From positions 62,001 through 126,000 of the forward strand of contig NZ_JANUBZ010000011.1 of NCBI RefSeq assembly GCF_024808665.1: DNA of 64,000 nt, given 5' to 3'. A model generated the notes under the pieces. It was not told the origin of the DNA, did no database searches, and was given only the letters and a program-made list of their open reading frames with translations. Source of the DNA: Mucilaginibacter empetricola. GTDB taxonomy: Bacteria; Bacteroidota; Bacteroidia; Sphingobacteriales; Sphingobacteriaceae. Positions 10,293 to 19,126 of this stretch are shown here, piece by piece (the first letter of the stretch is position 1; each line of letters starts with the position of its first letter). Position numbers and translations under genes: made by a program.

Positions 10293-10330
10293 TTCACAGC
10301 GTTCATTTTTGAACGCGTGAACGCTGTGAA
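10293..10330. terminator. Hairpin between convergent GH15 and otsAB genes
   Basis: A perfect 13-bp inverted repeat (TTCACAGCGTTCA / TGAACGCTGTGAA) with a 12-nt loop lies between the two converging stop codons, about 40 bp from one and 70 bp from the other. It has no strong U-tract. The outer words GGTGTCA and TGACA on both sides suggest a larger imperfect fold. It probably ends or protects both transcripts. Confidence 0.5.
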
Positions 10331-10399
10331 CATCGTGAACACTGACAAAATGGTGTCAGTACTTTAGCGGATGTTAAACTTAGGTTTTTCAGCGTTAAC

Positions 10400-12601
10400 C
10401 TATCCCTTTACTTCTAAAACAGCAGCTTCTGTAAAACGGGTGAGCAGGTTTCGAACCTCTGCCGGATTACGCAGATAAAATTTGGCCGCTGATACATTGC
10501 TGCCCACCTTTATGGTAATGGCCGTATCGGGCAATGTTTTAAAAATATCCTCATCTGTGTAGTCATCGCCAAAGGCAATTACAAAATCATAATCGGCTTT
10601 TTCGAGTAACATGGAAGCGGCTTTGCCTTTGTTTATCTCCATGTTTTTAACTTCAAGCACCTTATCGCCGGGCAGTAATTGTAAGCCTTTGTCTGTTGCG
10701 TGGTACTTCAAATTATTCATTAGCTCATTGGCTCTTAACTCGCCCAAGCCCTTCTGTGCATTGCGGTAGTGCCATACCAGCGTATAGGTTTTTTCCTCGA
10801 TAAAAGTTCCGGGGGTACGATCTACATAGGTATCCAAAATGGGATAAATATCATGTTTCCAGGTGTTGGAAAGGCCGGTTATTTTATGCCAGGATTTGTT
10901 TTGCGGTTTAAACCACGACCCATGCTCGGCAATGAGGTAAATATTTTTATCGCCAAACCACTCGTCAAGATTTTCATGCTTGCGCCCGCTGATTAATACC
11001 AGTTCATTAGCCGGATCATCGCTCAATTTTTCTATAATCGAAAAAAGGTCCTCATCAGGCGATGCTTGTGCTAAATTGGATTTAAAGCCAACCAGCGTAC
11101 CATCGTAATCTAAAAAGATGATCCTCTTTTTGGTTTTTACATAACGGTTAATGATAGATTGCTCAGTAGCCATGCTTACGTGCCTGGTTTGCATGGAACG
11201 CTGCATTTGCTTTACCTCTTTCAATTTATCCATAAACACTTTAACCCAATGTGTAATGTTAAACTTAGCCACCAGTTGGCGCATTTGCCTCATCCGCCTT
11301 TTTTGTTCATCCAGTGGCATATTAAGCGCTTGTATAATGGCATTACACATTTCGGTACTGTCATTTGGGTTTACAATAACGGCATCTATCAGTTCTTTTG
11401 ATGCGCCAGCCATTTCACTTAATATCAATACGCCATCTTCATTTACCCTACTGGCAACGTATTCCTTACTTACCAGGTTCATACCATCACGTAACGGTGT
11501 TACCAGGCAAACATCGGCAGATGAATACAGTGCCGAAAGCGTTTCAATAGGGAACGAACGGTAATAATAATGAATGGGCGTCCAATCCATTTTGCGGTAC
11601 ATGGCGTTGATATTGCCTACTTTTTTATCAATTTCATCGCGCAGGTGGGCATATTGGGGTACTGAATCGCGCGATGGCACCACAATCATATACAGGGCGA
11701 TTTTCTCGCAATATTCAGGATGTTGCTGCAAAAGCTGTTCAAAGGCTTGTAAGCGTTGCAAAATGCCTTTGCTATAGTCCAAACGATCAATAGAAAGAAT
11801 CAGTCTTGAATTTTTAAATGTTTCACTAATTAAGGCCTTTTGCTCAAGCGTAGCTTTTTGCAACGGAAGAGACGCATATTTTTTTTCGTCGATACCCATT
11901 GGGAATGACTCTACCACCACCAATCTTTCATCAACCGTTAAAATATTGGCTGATGCATTTACAGGTAAAACCCGTGTTACAGCGCCTAAAAAATGACGCA
12001 CATCATCAAACGTATGGAAACCGATCAGATCAGCACCCAGCATACCTTCCAACAGTTCTTTTCGCCAGGGAATAAGTCTGAACAATTCGTTAGAAGGAAA
12101 CGGGATATGCTGAAAAAAGCCAATAGATATATCTGGGAGTTCTTTTCTTATTAAAGCCGGTAAAAGTAAAAGCTGATAATCGTGTATCCATATTACATCG
12201 CCTGGCTCTGCTATTGCCAAAATAGCGTCCCTGAATTTGAGGTTTACCGCCTGGTAATATTCCCAGTTCGATTCCTTATAAACACTATAAGTTGACACAT
12301 AATAATGAAATACGGGCCACAAAACATCGTTAGAAAAACCTTCGTAATATTGATTGATTTCTTCCTGTTCCAAAAACACAGGAACCAAACTCAGTTCTGC
12401 TAACTGAACAGTTATTTCATTTTGATCGTTTTCGTTATCAATTTCAATTCCGGGCCACCCTATCCATTTATTATTGCCTTGTTTATAAATTGAACCCAGT
12501 CCGGTTGCTAAACCACCTTCACTGGTAGAAAGATTATATTCGTTTTCTGTTTTTGATATTTTAACAGGCAGCCTGTTGGAAACAATTATAGTTTTAGACA
12601 T
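10400..12601 (-). CDS. Fused trehalose-6-phosphate synthase/phosphatase
   Basis: 733 residues with two enzyme domains. The N-terminal GT20 synthase (about 1-465) starts IIVSNRLPVK, has the glucose-6-phosphate-binding GGLATGL, WIHDYQLLLLPALIR, GFFQHIPFPSNELFRLIPWR and the late PLRDGMNLVSKEYVA. The C-terminal HAD phosphatase (about 490-730) has the nucleophile motif FLDYDGTLVGF near residue 497, an ISGRKHENLDEW segment and FGDDYTDEDIF. Together they would make trehalose from UDP-glucose and glucose-6-phosphate without releasing the phosphorylated intermediate. Single-chain OtsA-OtsB fusions are known in Bacteroidota and eukaryotes. The product is cytosolic; trehalose is a stress solute. Confidence 0.95.
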   Translation of the reverse strand: MSKTIIVSNRLPVKISKTENEYNLSTSEGGLATGLGSIYKQGNNKWIGWPGIEIDNENDQNEITVQLAELSLVPVFLEQEEINQYYEGFSNDVLWPVFHYYVSTYSVYKESNWEYYQAVNLKFRDAILAIAEPGDVIWIHDYQLLLLPALIRKELPDISIGFFQHIPFPSNELFRLIPWRKELLEGMLGADLIGFHTFDDVRHFLGAVTRVLPVNASANILTVDERLVVVESFPMGIDEKKYASLPLQKATLEQKALISETFKNSRLILSIDRLDYSKGILQRLQAFEQLLQQHPEYCEKIALYMIVVPSRDSVPQYAHLRDEIDKKVGNINAMYRKMDWTPIHYYYRSFPIETLSALYSSADVCLVTPLRDGMNLVSKEYVASRVNEDGVLILSEMAGASKELIDAVIVNPNDSTEMCNAIIQALNMPLDEQKRRMRQMRQLVAKFNITHWVKVFMDKLKEVKQMQRSMQTRHVSMATEQSIINRYVKTKKRIIFLDYDGTLVGFKSNLAQASPDEDLFSIIEKLSDDPANELVLISGRKHENLDEWFGDKNIYLIAEHGSWFKPQNKSWHKITGLSNTWKHDIYPILDTYVDRTPGTFIEEKTYTLVWHYRNAQKGLGELRANELMNNLKYHATDKGLQLLPGDKVLEVKNMEINKGKAASMLLEKADYDFVIAFGDDYTDEDIFKTLPDTAITIKVGSNVSAAKFYLRNPAEVRNLLTRFTEAAVLEVKG

Positions 12602-12663
12602 ATAAAGTTCTGTTTCCTTAAAAAGACTTTATGGGTACAAGTTGTTTTAAATAATAACAAAAA

Positions 12664-12680
12664 AGGCCCTCACAGGGCCT
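12664..12680 (-). terminator. Second terminator hairpin downstream of the PepSY-like gene
   Basis: Stem AGGCCCT / AGGGCCT with a 3-nt loop, followed on the minus strand by a T-rich run. It lies just beyond a stronger hairpin at 12691-12722, forming a tandem terminator in front of the otsAB start region. Confidence 0.6.
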
Positions 12681-12690
12681 AAAAACAAAA

Positions 12691-12722
12691 AAGCCACCTG
12701 TCAAAATAAAGACAGATGGCTT
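12691..12722 (-). terminator. Rho-independent terminator of the PepSY-like gene
   Basis: Inverted repeat AAGCCACCTGTC / GACAGATGGCTT (one G-U type mismatch) with an 8-nt loop. On the minus strand the stem is followed by TTTTTGTTTTT. It starts 29 bp after the stop codon of the gene at 12752. Confidence 0.8.
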
Positions 12723-12751
12723 TAACTAAACTTTAAATATGATTGGCAAAA

Positions 12752-13234
12752 TTATTTTACCTGTTTGAAAAACTCAACATCACCTGAGTTTGCAACTCTT
12801 ACCACAACTTCGTGGTTTGCGTTTTTAAGATCAACAAAGTAAGAAGTAGGCTCGATGTTTGAATCGATAGATACGTAAGCTTGATAAACAACTACGTTGC
12901 TAACTTCATAACCTTTGTAAGCATCAGCAATTTGTTTTTGTGATTTAGCTGGGATAGCTTTGTAATCAACATACTGAGTAGTACCTAAGTACTCGCCAGT
13001 TGGAGTGTAGAAAGCAGTTTTCTTAACACCATCAATAACGAAATCAGCTTTTTGGCAATTTTTATCAACTGTCCAGATTACGCTGGTAGCTTCAGAAAAG
13101 TCAGCACTGAAAGCTTGTTGAACACTGTAAGAAACATTAACAGCAGTTTCATTTGATTTTTTACCACCATCAGCAGCAAAAACACTAACACTGAATAAGG
13201 CAGCAGTTGCGATTGTTAAAAATATTTTTTTCAT
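12752..13234 (-). CDS. Secreted PepSY-like (beta-lactamase-inhibitor-like) protein
   Basis: 160 residues from the ATG at 13234; an upstream in-frame start at 13291 would add 19 residues before an intact signal peptide (MKKIFLTIATAALFSVSVFA), so the later start is preferred. The mature protein has the pattern of the PepSY-like family of Bacteroidota: an N-terminal segment around AFSADFSEATSVIWT, a strand K-ADFVIDGVKKTAFYTPTGEYLGT, a helix IPAKSQKQIADAYKGYEV, and a terminal strand pair. Such proteins are periplasmic and of unknown role. A tandem terminator follows, so the gene is monocistronic. Confidence 0.8.
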   Translation of the reverse strand: MKKIFLTIATAALFSVSVFAADGGKKSNETAVNVSYSVQQAFSADFSEATSVIWTVDKNCQKADFVIDGVKKTAFYTPTGEYLGTTQYVDYKAIPAKSQKQIADAYKGYEVSNVVVYQAYVSIDSNIEPTSYFVDLKNANHEVVVRVANSGDVEFFKQVK

Positions 13235-13410
13235 GTTGTTTTTAATTTTAAATCCGTAACAAAAGTAACGAATAATTGCAAACCACAACAATTTAAAATC
13301 ACTTTTATGAATATTTCATAATTATAGACGTTTTTTGATAATAAATTTAAATTATCGCAACCCACTTAGTGTATTTTTTACAATATGTCAATCAAAAAAG
13401 GCACAAAAAA

Positions 13411-13435
13411 AGCCATTACTGATACTGTAACGGCT
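13411..13435 (-). terminator. Probable terminator downstream of the SDR gene
   Basis: On the minus strand an imperfect stem AGCCGTTACAG / TAATGGCT is followed by a run of seven T. It lies about 110 bp beyond the stop of the SDR gene at 13546. The remaining 13235-13545 interval shows only AT-rich sequence, presumably holding the promoter of the PepSY-like gene. Confidence 0.55.
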
Positions 13436-13545
13436 CCTTTACATTAATATAACTTAAATTTTATGTGATTTTAAGCATAAAAACCTAATCAATTGATTAA
13501 TACATTTTTAAGATGAGATTAGTATGACAGAATCGGCTTGTTTTA

Positions 13546-14355
13546 TCACCCATTATCTGCAAAACCCGGATACAAGGTCATACCGCCATCCACAAAAATG
13601 GTTGTACCTGTTATATAATCTGCTTCGTCTGATGCAAGCCAGGTGGCAACCTTACCAATATCATCAGGTTCACCTATCCTATTATAAGGTATAAGGGTTA
13701 ATAAACTATTTAACGCTTCGGGTGTGCTCCATGCCGATTGGTTAATATGAGTTTGTATAGCACCCGGACCGATAGACACTACACGTATTTTATGTGGAGC
13801 CAACTCCTGAGCCATGCTTTTCATCAGCATCATTACACCGCCTTTGCTGGTAGCATAATTAACGTGTCCGCCCCATGGAATAACTTCATGTACACTGCTC
13901 ATACAAATAATTTTACCCGCAGCCTTGCTCCGCTCAGGAACAACGCCCCTGCGGATAAACTCGCGGGCCGCTTCACGGGCACATAAAAACTGACCTGTTA
14001 AATTAATGCCGATAACGGTATTCCATTGATCCAACGTCATATCAACAAACTTCGAATCTTTTTGTAAGCCGGCATTATTCACCAGAATATCAATGGTACC
14101 GTATTGTTTATACATTTCGGCGAACATGGCCTGCACTTCATCCTCTTTACTGATATCCGCATGTATAGCATAGGCATTGCCGCCAGCATCTGTAATTTCG
14201 TCAACGGTTTGCTGTGCAATTTCATGTGCGTCTACGTGGTTTATAATTACGTTAGCGCCTGCGGCAGCCAATGCCAGCGCAACGCCTTTACCAATGCCAC
14301 TGTCGGCACCGGTAATTAAAGCCGATTGTCCTTTTAATGATGGTGATGTACTCAT
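13546..14355 (-). CDS. SDR-family oxidoreductase (glucose 1-dehydrogenase-like)
   Basis: 269 residues of the classical short-chain dehydrogenase fold. The NAD(P)-binding TGADSGIGKG lies at residues 15-24, NNAG at 93-96, and the catalytic Ser/Tyr/Lys are visible as SSVHEVIP (Ser153/154) and YATSK (Tyr167, Lys171). The C-terminal VATWLASDEADYITGTTIFVDGGMTLYPGF resembles bacterial glucose 1-dehydrogenases and general-stress SDRs. The true substrate is not determinable. It is cytosolic, single, and followed at some distance by a hairpin. Confidence 0.9.
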   Translation of the reverse strand: MSTSPSLKGQSALITGADSGIGKGVALALAAAGANVIINHVDAHEIAQQTVDEITDAGGNAYAIHADISKEDEVQAMFAEMYKQYGTIDILVNNAGLQKDSKFVDMTLDQWNTVIGINLTGQFLCAREAAREFIRRGVVPERSKAAGKIICMSSVHEVIPWGGHVNYATSKGGVMMLMKSMAQELAPHKIRVVSIGPGAIQTHINQSAWSTPEALNSLLTLIPYNRIGEPDDIGKVATWLASDEADYITGTTIFVDGGMTLYPGFADNG

Positions 14356-14474
14356 AGGTGAAATTTAAGTCCTTAAGATAAACAGAATATGTTTTAATTG
14401 ATAATCTTTCGGTACATTATGTTAAAACTGTGGCAATGCATCGGGATTGTAAAAAGCTTATTGTTTCGAACAGA

Positions 14475-14893
14475 CATTATCCCGCTCATGGCCGCGGAGG
14501 CCTAGTTACTTTTGTGGCCACAAAAGTAACCAAAAAGTCAAGTCAGCAGAAAGGCTTCTTAGCGCTCAGGGCCTTTACCCTGCAAATCCGGCAAAACCTG
14601 GGCTGCAATCTTTTCGCCGTTATACCGTATCACTAGCAGACCCTTTATGCGAAAATTTGCTATGCCCTGCCATTGCGCTCACAGCCAACATTGTTTTGCC
14701 GGATTTTGGCCGAAGCTTATCTGCTGACGAGTGCTGTTTAATTAATTGTTATTCAAAAAAGCACCGGCCTGTCAGAAAAGCGGGCCAAGGAGTATGGCCT
14801 GAGCGCCGAAGCTTTTTTCTGACTTGATTTTTTTGGTCCTTTTTGTATCAAGACAAAAAGGACTAGCCCTCCCGCGGCAATTGAGCGGGACGA
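14475..14893. repeat. Large imperfect inverted-repeat element with nested palindromes
   Basis: The 688-bp gap between the SDR gene and mqnA holds this element and no convincing gene. The left arm (14475-14570) and right arm (about 14775-14893) are inverted copies: both go from CCCGCTCA..GCCGCGG..GGCTAGT through a small palindrome to AAGTCAGCAGAAAGGCTTC or TCAGAAAAAAGCTTCGG and GCGCTCAGG. Each arm holds its own hairpin: a perfect 26-bp palindrome at 14505-14530 (GTTACTTTTGTGG and its complement) and an 11-bp stem at 14836-14863. An inner pair CCGGCAAAA / TTTTGCCGG lies at 14588 and 14694. No transposase is encoded. It resembles non-autonomous, genome-wide intergenic repeats of Sphingobacteriaceae. 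Confidence 0.75.
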
Positions 14894-15043
14894 TGATTGT
14901 ATGGACCTAAAAGTTTATTAAGACGTTAAGATTATTTCAAAAGAAGTTTTTACCAAGCAAACCGATAGAGTCTATTTCAATCCCAGCGCCCATTTTAGCG
15001 CATAAGCCAATATGGACATGAATAGTAGGATTGCACAAAAGTT

Positions 15044-15787
15044 TTAAAGCGCCTTTATATAATCCAAAAACAGGTACAATGCATTTTTCTTATCCTCAGT
15101 CAAACTAAAATCAAGCTTATGCATCAGGTAATCTTCTAAATCAAAGTCTTCCCTTTGCGGCAACTCTTTTAATAACTCGGTGCGATGGTCAAGCCCGTAT
15201 TTTAAGGATTTATTAAAGTCGGCCATAAATTCCGCGGGTATCGGCTTGTTGGCAATCCATGCTGCAAACACAAAAGGCAGACCGGTAAAGCGTTGCCACT
15301 CCTCCGAAAGGTCATAAACAAATGGATATTTTTCCTTCTTGCCAAACGTTCGGTCGCCAATCATTACAAAGGCAGTTTTCGGGTCCTTTGATTCCGAATA
15401 ATCAGGAGAATCAACAATCATCTGATAATCTGACTTCCAGTAATTTTTCAGCAAAACACGCGCTAAATTATTGGATGAACGCGACTGAGGATCAAGCTGT
15501 AAAGTCTTTATCTCCCTGATATCACAATTGCTAAAAATGAACACCGAATTAACAGCGCCTACTGCACCGATACAGTAATCGGATACAATATCCCACTGCG
15601 GCAAACTAAGGGTTGCAGCCACCGGAATAAGGCCAATATCCACCACATCGTCAATTAGTTTTTGAGCACAGTCTGTAGGGTTATCCAGGCTCAGTTCAAT
15701 TTTATTAAGGATGCCTGTGTGCTGCAGGCCGTATATAAAGGGTTTGGTATTGGTGTAGCTAACTGCTGATATTCTGATCTTATTCAC
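15044..15787 (-). CDS. mqnA: Chorismate dehydratase MqnA (futalosine pathway)
   Basis: 247 residues of the MqnA/MqnD periplasmic-binding-protein fold but without signal peptide. The opening KIRISAVSYTNTKPFIYGL and VDIGLIPVAATLSLPQW, DYCIGAVGAVNSVFIFS and DPQSRSSNNLARVLLKNYW are characteristic of MqnA, which dehydrates chorismate to 3-[(1-carboxyvinyl)oxy]benzoate, the first step of menaquinone synthesis by the futalosine route. MqnE, the next enzyme, is encoded 740 bp upstream on the same strand with a histidine phosphatase between them. MqnB, MqnC and MqnD are not in the window. Confidence 0.93.
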   Translation of the reverse strand: MNKIRISAVSYTNTKPFIYGLQHTGILNKIELSLDNPTDCAQKLIDDVVDIGLIPVAATLSLPQWDIVSDYCIGAVGAVNSVFIFSNCDIREIKTLQLDPQSRSSNNLARVLLKNYWKSDYQMIVDSPDYSESKDPKTAFVMIGDRTFGKKEKYPFVYDLSEEWQRFTGLPFVFAAWIANKPIPAEFMADFNKSLKYGLDHRTELLKELPQREDFDLEDYLMHKLDFSLTEDKKNALYLFLDYIKAL

Positions 15788-15811
15788 AAGTATAAATTAG
15801 AGAAGTATTAT

Positions 15812-16429
15812 TTAAGATTGTTTAAGGTGGCTGGCATCGTTAAAGTCGGTGACGGTATATTTTTCGCCATCATAAAAAACTTTATACAACACCAGGTTTT
15901 GGTGAGGGAAGCTGTCCATTTCGGTAAGCGGCTTATTGGTAAGCAGGCATAATAATAGCCTCAGAGCCCTACCGTGCATACATATGAGAACCGTTTCTTC
16001 TTGGGGGTGGCTCATTATTACCTTCAGCGCTTCCAGCTGCCTTGCCTTTACCTCGTTTGGACTTTCACCGCCTTCAAATTTGGCATCAAGGTTACCATCT
16101 ACCCAATTGCGCATTATCTGCATAAATTCTCCCTTATTTCTGGGAGTAGCAGGTTGTCCTTCGTGAATTCCCCAGCCCAACTCATCCAGTCCGGCAAGCT
16201 TTTCATATGGAATACCCAAATCTATAAAAGACTGTATACTTTGCTGCGTACGTTTTAAGGTTGATATGTAAATTTTATTAAAGGGAACTGATTTATAAGC
16301 ATCAAAAAACTGACCGGCCTGCTTACGACCCTCATCATTCAGATCAGTATCCATGCCGCGGCCCTGTATAACACCGCGCTTATTTAAATCAGTTTGTCCA
16401 TGGCGGACGATGTATAGTGTTTTGTTCAT
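15812..16429 (-). CDS. Histidine phosphatase family protein
   Basis: 205 residues. The catalytic RHG motif is at residues 9-11 (IVRHGQTDLNKRG), the second histidine is in MHGRALRLLLCLL, and the ESPNEVKARQLEALK segment matches the phosphoglycerate-mutase-like fold. The family acts on small phosphorylated metabolites; the substrate cannot be read from sequence. It sits between mqnA (24 bp downstream) and mqnE on the same strand, so it may be co-expressed with menaquinone synthesis genes. The gene upstream is separated by a palindromic word-repeat. Confidence 0.9.
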   Translation of the reverse strand: MNKTLYIVRHGQTDLNKRGVIQGRGMDTDLNDEGRKQAGQFFDAYKSVPFNKIYISTLKRTQQSIQSFIDLGIPYEKLAGLDELGWGIHEGQPATPRNKGEFMQIMRNWVDGNLDAKFEGGESPNEVKARQLEALKVIMSHPQEETVLICMHGRALRLLLCLLTNKPLTEMDSFPHQNLVLYKVFYDGEKYTVTDFNDASHLKQS

Positions 16430-16433
16430 TATA

Positions 16434-16530
16434 TCATTGGGTCATTATGTCACTAGTCATTGGGGCATTGGATCATTCACTTACCCTGAGATAAAAAATG
16501 ACCCAATGACTAATGACTCAATGACCTAAT
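16434..16530. repeat. Intergenic word-repeat palindrome (family D)
   Basis: Built of the words TCATTGGGTCAT, TAGTCATTGG and their complements. A perfect 12-bp inverted repeat joins 16434-16445 and 16498-16509; the right half (ATGACCCAATGACTAATGAC and on) runs into the last codon of mqnE. The same word occurs at 39145-39200. It may act as a hairpin between mqnE and the downstream phosphatase gene. Confidence 0.65.
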
Positions 16531-17719
16531 TAATAACCGGCAGCTTGTAAAATTGTGGCTTTACTTCTTCCGGAAATTCAAAATTGTTGTAGTCTGTAAC
16601 TACGTTGTATAAAGTATCGCGTTCAATTGGGTGCCTGCCTACGTGTTTTATCAGTTCAACCAGTTGTTTGGTACTCATACCCGGGTGCTGTTCTTCTGCA
16701 CCTGCCATGGAGTATATTTTGGTAGTATCATCCAGCGTTCCATCGATATCATCAACCCCAAAGTTTAACGATAATTGTGCTGTGGTACGGCTGATCATGG
16801 CCCAGTAAGCTTTGATGTGATCAAAGTTATCCAGGTAAATACGTGCTATGGCATAGTTACGCAAGTCCTCAACAACTGTTGATTCTGGTACATGCGACAT
16901 CTGGTTATCCTGATTACGGAATTTAAGCGGAATAAAGGTTTGGAATCCACCAGTCTTATCCTGCAAATTACGCAGGCGGTCCATGTGATCAACCCGGTGC
17001 CAGAATTTTTCAATATGGCCGTATAGCATAGTAGCGTTTGAACGCGCGCCTAGTTTATGCCACTCTTCATGTATGGCCAGCCATTGGTCGCCCGTACATT
17101 TATCTTTTGATATCAGGTCTCTTACTTCCGGATGAAATATTTCTGCACCACCGCCCGGTATAGAACCTAAACCAGCGTCATACATCAGCTTCATGCCTGT
17201 AGCATAATCTATTTTAGCTTTTTTGAAGATGTAATGATACTCAACCGGTGTCAATGCTTTAATATGCAGCTCTGGTCGATGCTCCCTTATTTTACTAAAT
17301 AACTCGCTATAAAAGGCCACATCATATTGCGGTAAAACGCCGCCCACAATATGCACCTCGGTAACCGGCTCGTTATCGTATTTATAAACCATAGCCAGCA
17401 TCTCATCCATGGTATACTCCCACCCTTCTGACTTTTGCTTTAACAGCCTGGAGTACGAGCAAAATTTGCAGTCGTAAACACACAAATTAGTTGGCTCGAT
17501 ATGAAAATTACGATTGAAGTAAGTGTTATTACCGTGCCGCTTTTCGCGGATATAGTTGGCTAAAACCCCTAAATAGCCCAATTCGCCTTGTTCGTATAGT
17601 AAAACGCCTTCATCAAATGTGATACGCTCACCGTTAAGTACTTTTTGAGCGATGTCTTTTAATCCGGCAGATAAATGAGGATTTTGCAGTAATAGCAGTA
17701 AATTATTTTCAGCTTCCAT
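16526..17719 (-). CDS. mqnE: Aminodeoxyfutalosine synthase MqnE (radical SAM)
   Basis: 397 residues. The [4Fe-4S]-binding CxxxCxxC is at Cys80, Cys84, Cys87 (NLCVYDCKFCSYS). Downstream are HIVGGVLPQ, IKALTPVEYHY, GGGAEIFHPEVR, MLYGHIEKFWHRVDHMDRLR and a C-terminal HPGMSTKQLVELIKHVGR, the MqnE pattern. The enzyme joins the MqnA product to SAM-derived adenosyl radical to give aminofutalosine. The paralogue MqnC has a related core, but the HP-E-R-L-I-S pattern and clustering with mqnA favour MqnE. It is cytosolic. The stop codon lies inside a palindromic repeat. Confidence 0.92.
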   Translation of the reverse strand: MEAENNLLLLLQNPHLSAGLKDIAQKVLNGERITFDEGVLLYEQGELGYLGVLANYIREKRHGNNTYFNRNFHIEPTNLCVYDCKFCSYSRLLKQKSEGWEYTMDEMLAMVYKYDNEPVTEVHIVGGVLPQYDVAFYSELFSKIREHRPELHIKALTPVEYHYIFKKAKIDYATGMKLMYDAGLGSIPGGGAEIFHPEVRDLISKDKCTGDQWLAIHEEWHKLGARSNATMLYGHIEKFWHRVDHMDRLRNLQDKTGGFQTFIPLKFRNQDNQMSHVPESTVVEDLRNYAIARIYLDNFDHIKAYWAMISRTTAQLSLNFGVDDIDGTLDDTTKIYSMAGAEEQHPGMSTKQLVELIKHVGRHPIERDTLYNVVTDYNNFEFPEEVKPQFYKLPVIN

Positions 17720-17884
17720 TCAAAAAACTTTGTACAAAAATAGGAAATGTTAATGTAATGATGGTGTAACATTTATTCACAGCGCAATTAATTTGTTTAG
17801 CAACTGGTCTATTTGTTTTTTTTGAAGCGCTTATCTCTTTTTAATTCTCAAAAACCATTATCTTCAAAGCCTGAATACTATAAT

Positions 17885-19123
17885 ATGGCCCTTAATTATA
17901 TCTGGATAGCCTTTTTTCTGATCGCATTTGTCATTGCGCTTATCAGGCTCATATTTTTCGGCGATACCGAAATTTTTATGCACCTGGTATCCGGTATGTT
18001 CGATTCATCCAAAGCATCGGTTATGGACATCGCACTACCATTGGCGGGCAATATGGCGCTATGGCTGGGTATTATGAACATTGGCGAAAGAGCAGGCGCT
18101 ATCAGATTTCTTTCCCGTATAGTAGGTCCGTTTTTTAGCCGTTTGTTTCCCGAAGTACCTAAAGATCATCCCGCCACCGGGCAAATATTAATGAGCTTTT
18201 CGGCCAATTTGCTAGGGCTTGATAATGCAGCTACTCCACTCGGGTTAAAGGCCATAGGCAGCCTGCAAGAGCTCAATAAAGACAAAGAAACTGCATCTAA
18301 CGCACAGATCATGTACCTGGTACTGCTTACCTCGGGTTTGCAGTTATTGCCAGTTACTATTATTGCGCAGCGGGCCATTTTACACGCTAAAGATCCCACA
18401 GACGTTTTCATCCCCTGCATTATAGCAACTTACGTAGCTGCCTTGGTTGGCATTATTGCTGTGTCGATTAAGCAGAAGATCAATCTTTTTGACAAGGTGA
18501 TTGTCAGCTGGCTCGGAGGCATAACCGCATTTATTTTATTACTGGTATGGTATTTTAATACCCAGCTAACTAAAGAGCAGATCAGCCTGGTATCAAAAGT
18601 AGTAAGCAACCTGATGTTGTTTTCTATCCCGGTAATATTTGTGAGCGGCGCATTGTATAAAAAGATTAATGTGTTTGAATCATTTATTGATGGTGCCAAG
18701 CAGGGTTTTGAAACATCAGTTAAGATAATCCCCTACCTGGTAGCCATGCTGGTGGGCATCAGTGTATTTCGCTCATGTGGTGCATTAGGTTATATTAATG
18801 ATGGCTTGCGCTGGGTAATTGTTCATCTTAACCTGGATACCAAGTTTGTTGACGCCATGCCCGTAGCCTATTTAAAACCACTCAGTGGCTCCGGGTCAAA
18901 AGCCATGATGATTAACGGCATGACAACCTACGGCCCCGACAGCTTCGCCGGTCGCCTGGGATGTGTATTCAATGGCTCATCCGATACTACATTTTATATT
19001 GTGGCCCTGTATTTTGGATCGGTAGGCATCAAAAAATCACGCTATGCTATCCCGGCGGGCTTAATTGCCGATTTAGCTGGAATTATTGCCGCTATTTTTG
19101 TTTCTTATTTGTTCTGGGGATAG
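17885..19123 (+). CDS. Nucleoside-recognition (SpmA/SpmB-like) membrane protein
   Basis: 412 residues from the ATG at 17885. A TTG at 17813 would add 24 polar residues before the conserved MALNYIWIAFFLIAF opening, so ATG is chosen. The protein has about nine hydrophobic segments and two Gate/nucleoside-recognition domains: the first around residues 40-190 with NIGERAGAIRFLSRIVGPFFSRLFPEVPKDHPA and FSANLLGLDNAATPLGLKA (SpmA-like), the second near 280-400 with LKPLSGSGSKAMMINGM and FNGSSDTTFYIVALYFGSV (SpmB-like). Fused SpmA-SpmB proteins are common in Bacteroidota; the transported solute is unknown. Confidence 0.85.
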   Translation: MALNYIWIAFFLIAFVIALIRLIFFGDTEIFMHLVSGMFDSSKASVMDIALPLAGNMALWLGIMNIGERAGAIRFLSRIVGPFFSRLFPEVPKDHPATGQILMSFSANLLGLDNAATPLGLKAIGSLQELNKDKETASNAQIMYLVLLTSGLQLLPVTIIAQRAILHAKDPTDVFIPCIIATYVAALVGIIAVSIKQKINLFDKVIVSWLGGITAFILLLVWYFNTQLTKEQISLVSKVVSNLMLFSIPVIFVSGALYKKINVFESFIDGAKQGFETSVKIIPYLVAMLVGISVFRSCGALGYINDGLRWVIVHLNLDTKFVDAMPVAYLKPLSGSGSKAMMINGMTTYGPDSFAGRLGCVFNGSSDTTFYIVALYFGSVGIKKSRYAIPAGLIADLAGIIAAIFVSYLFWG

Positions 19124-19126
19124 ATA

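Noticed and set aside
14430..14636. 68-codon plus-strand ORF in the SDR-mqnA gap
   Set aside because: It lies wholly or mostly in the inverted-repeat element, contains the palindrome in translation (VTFVATKVTKKS) and has no coding character.
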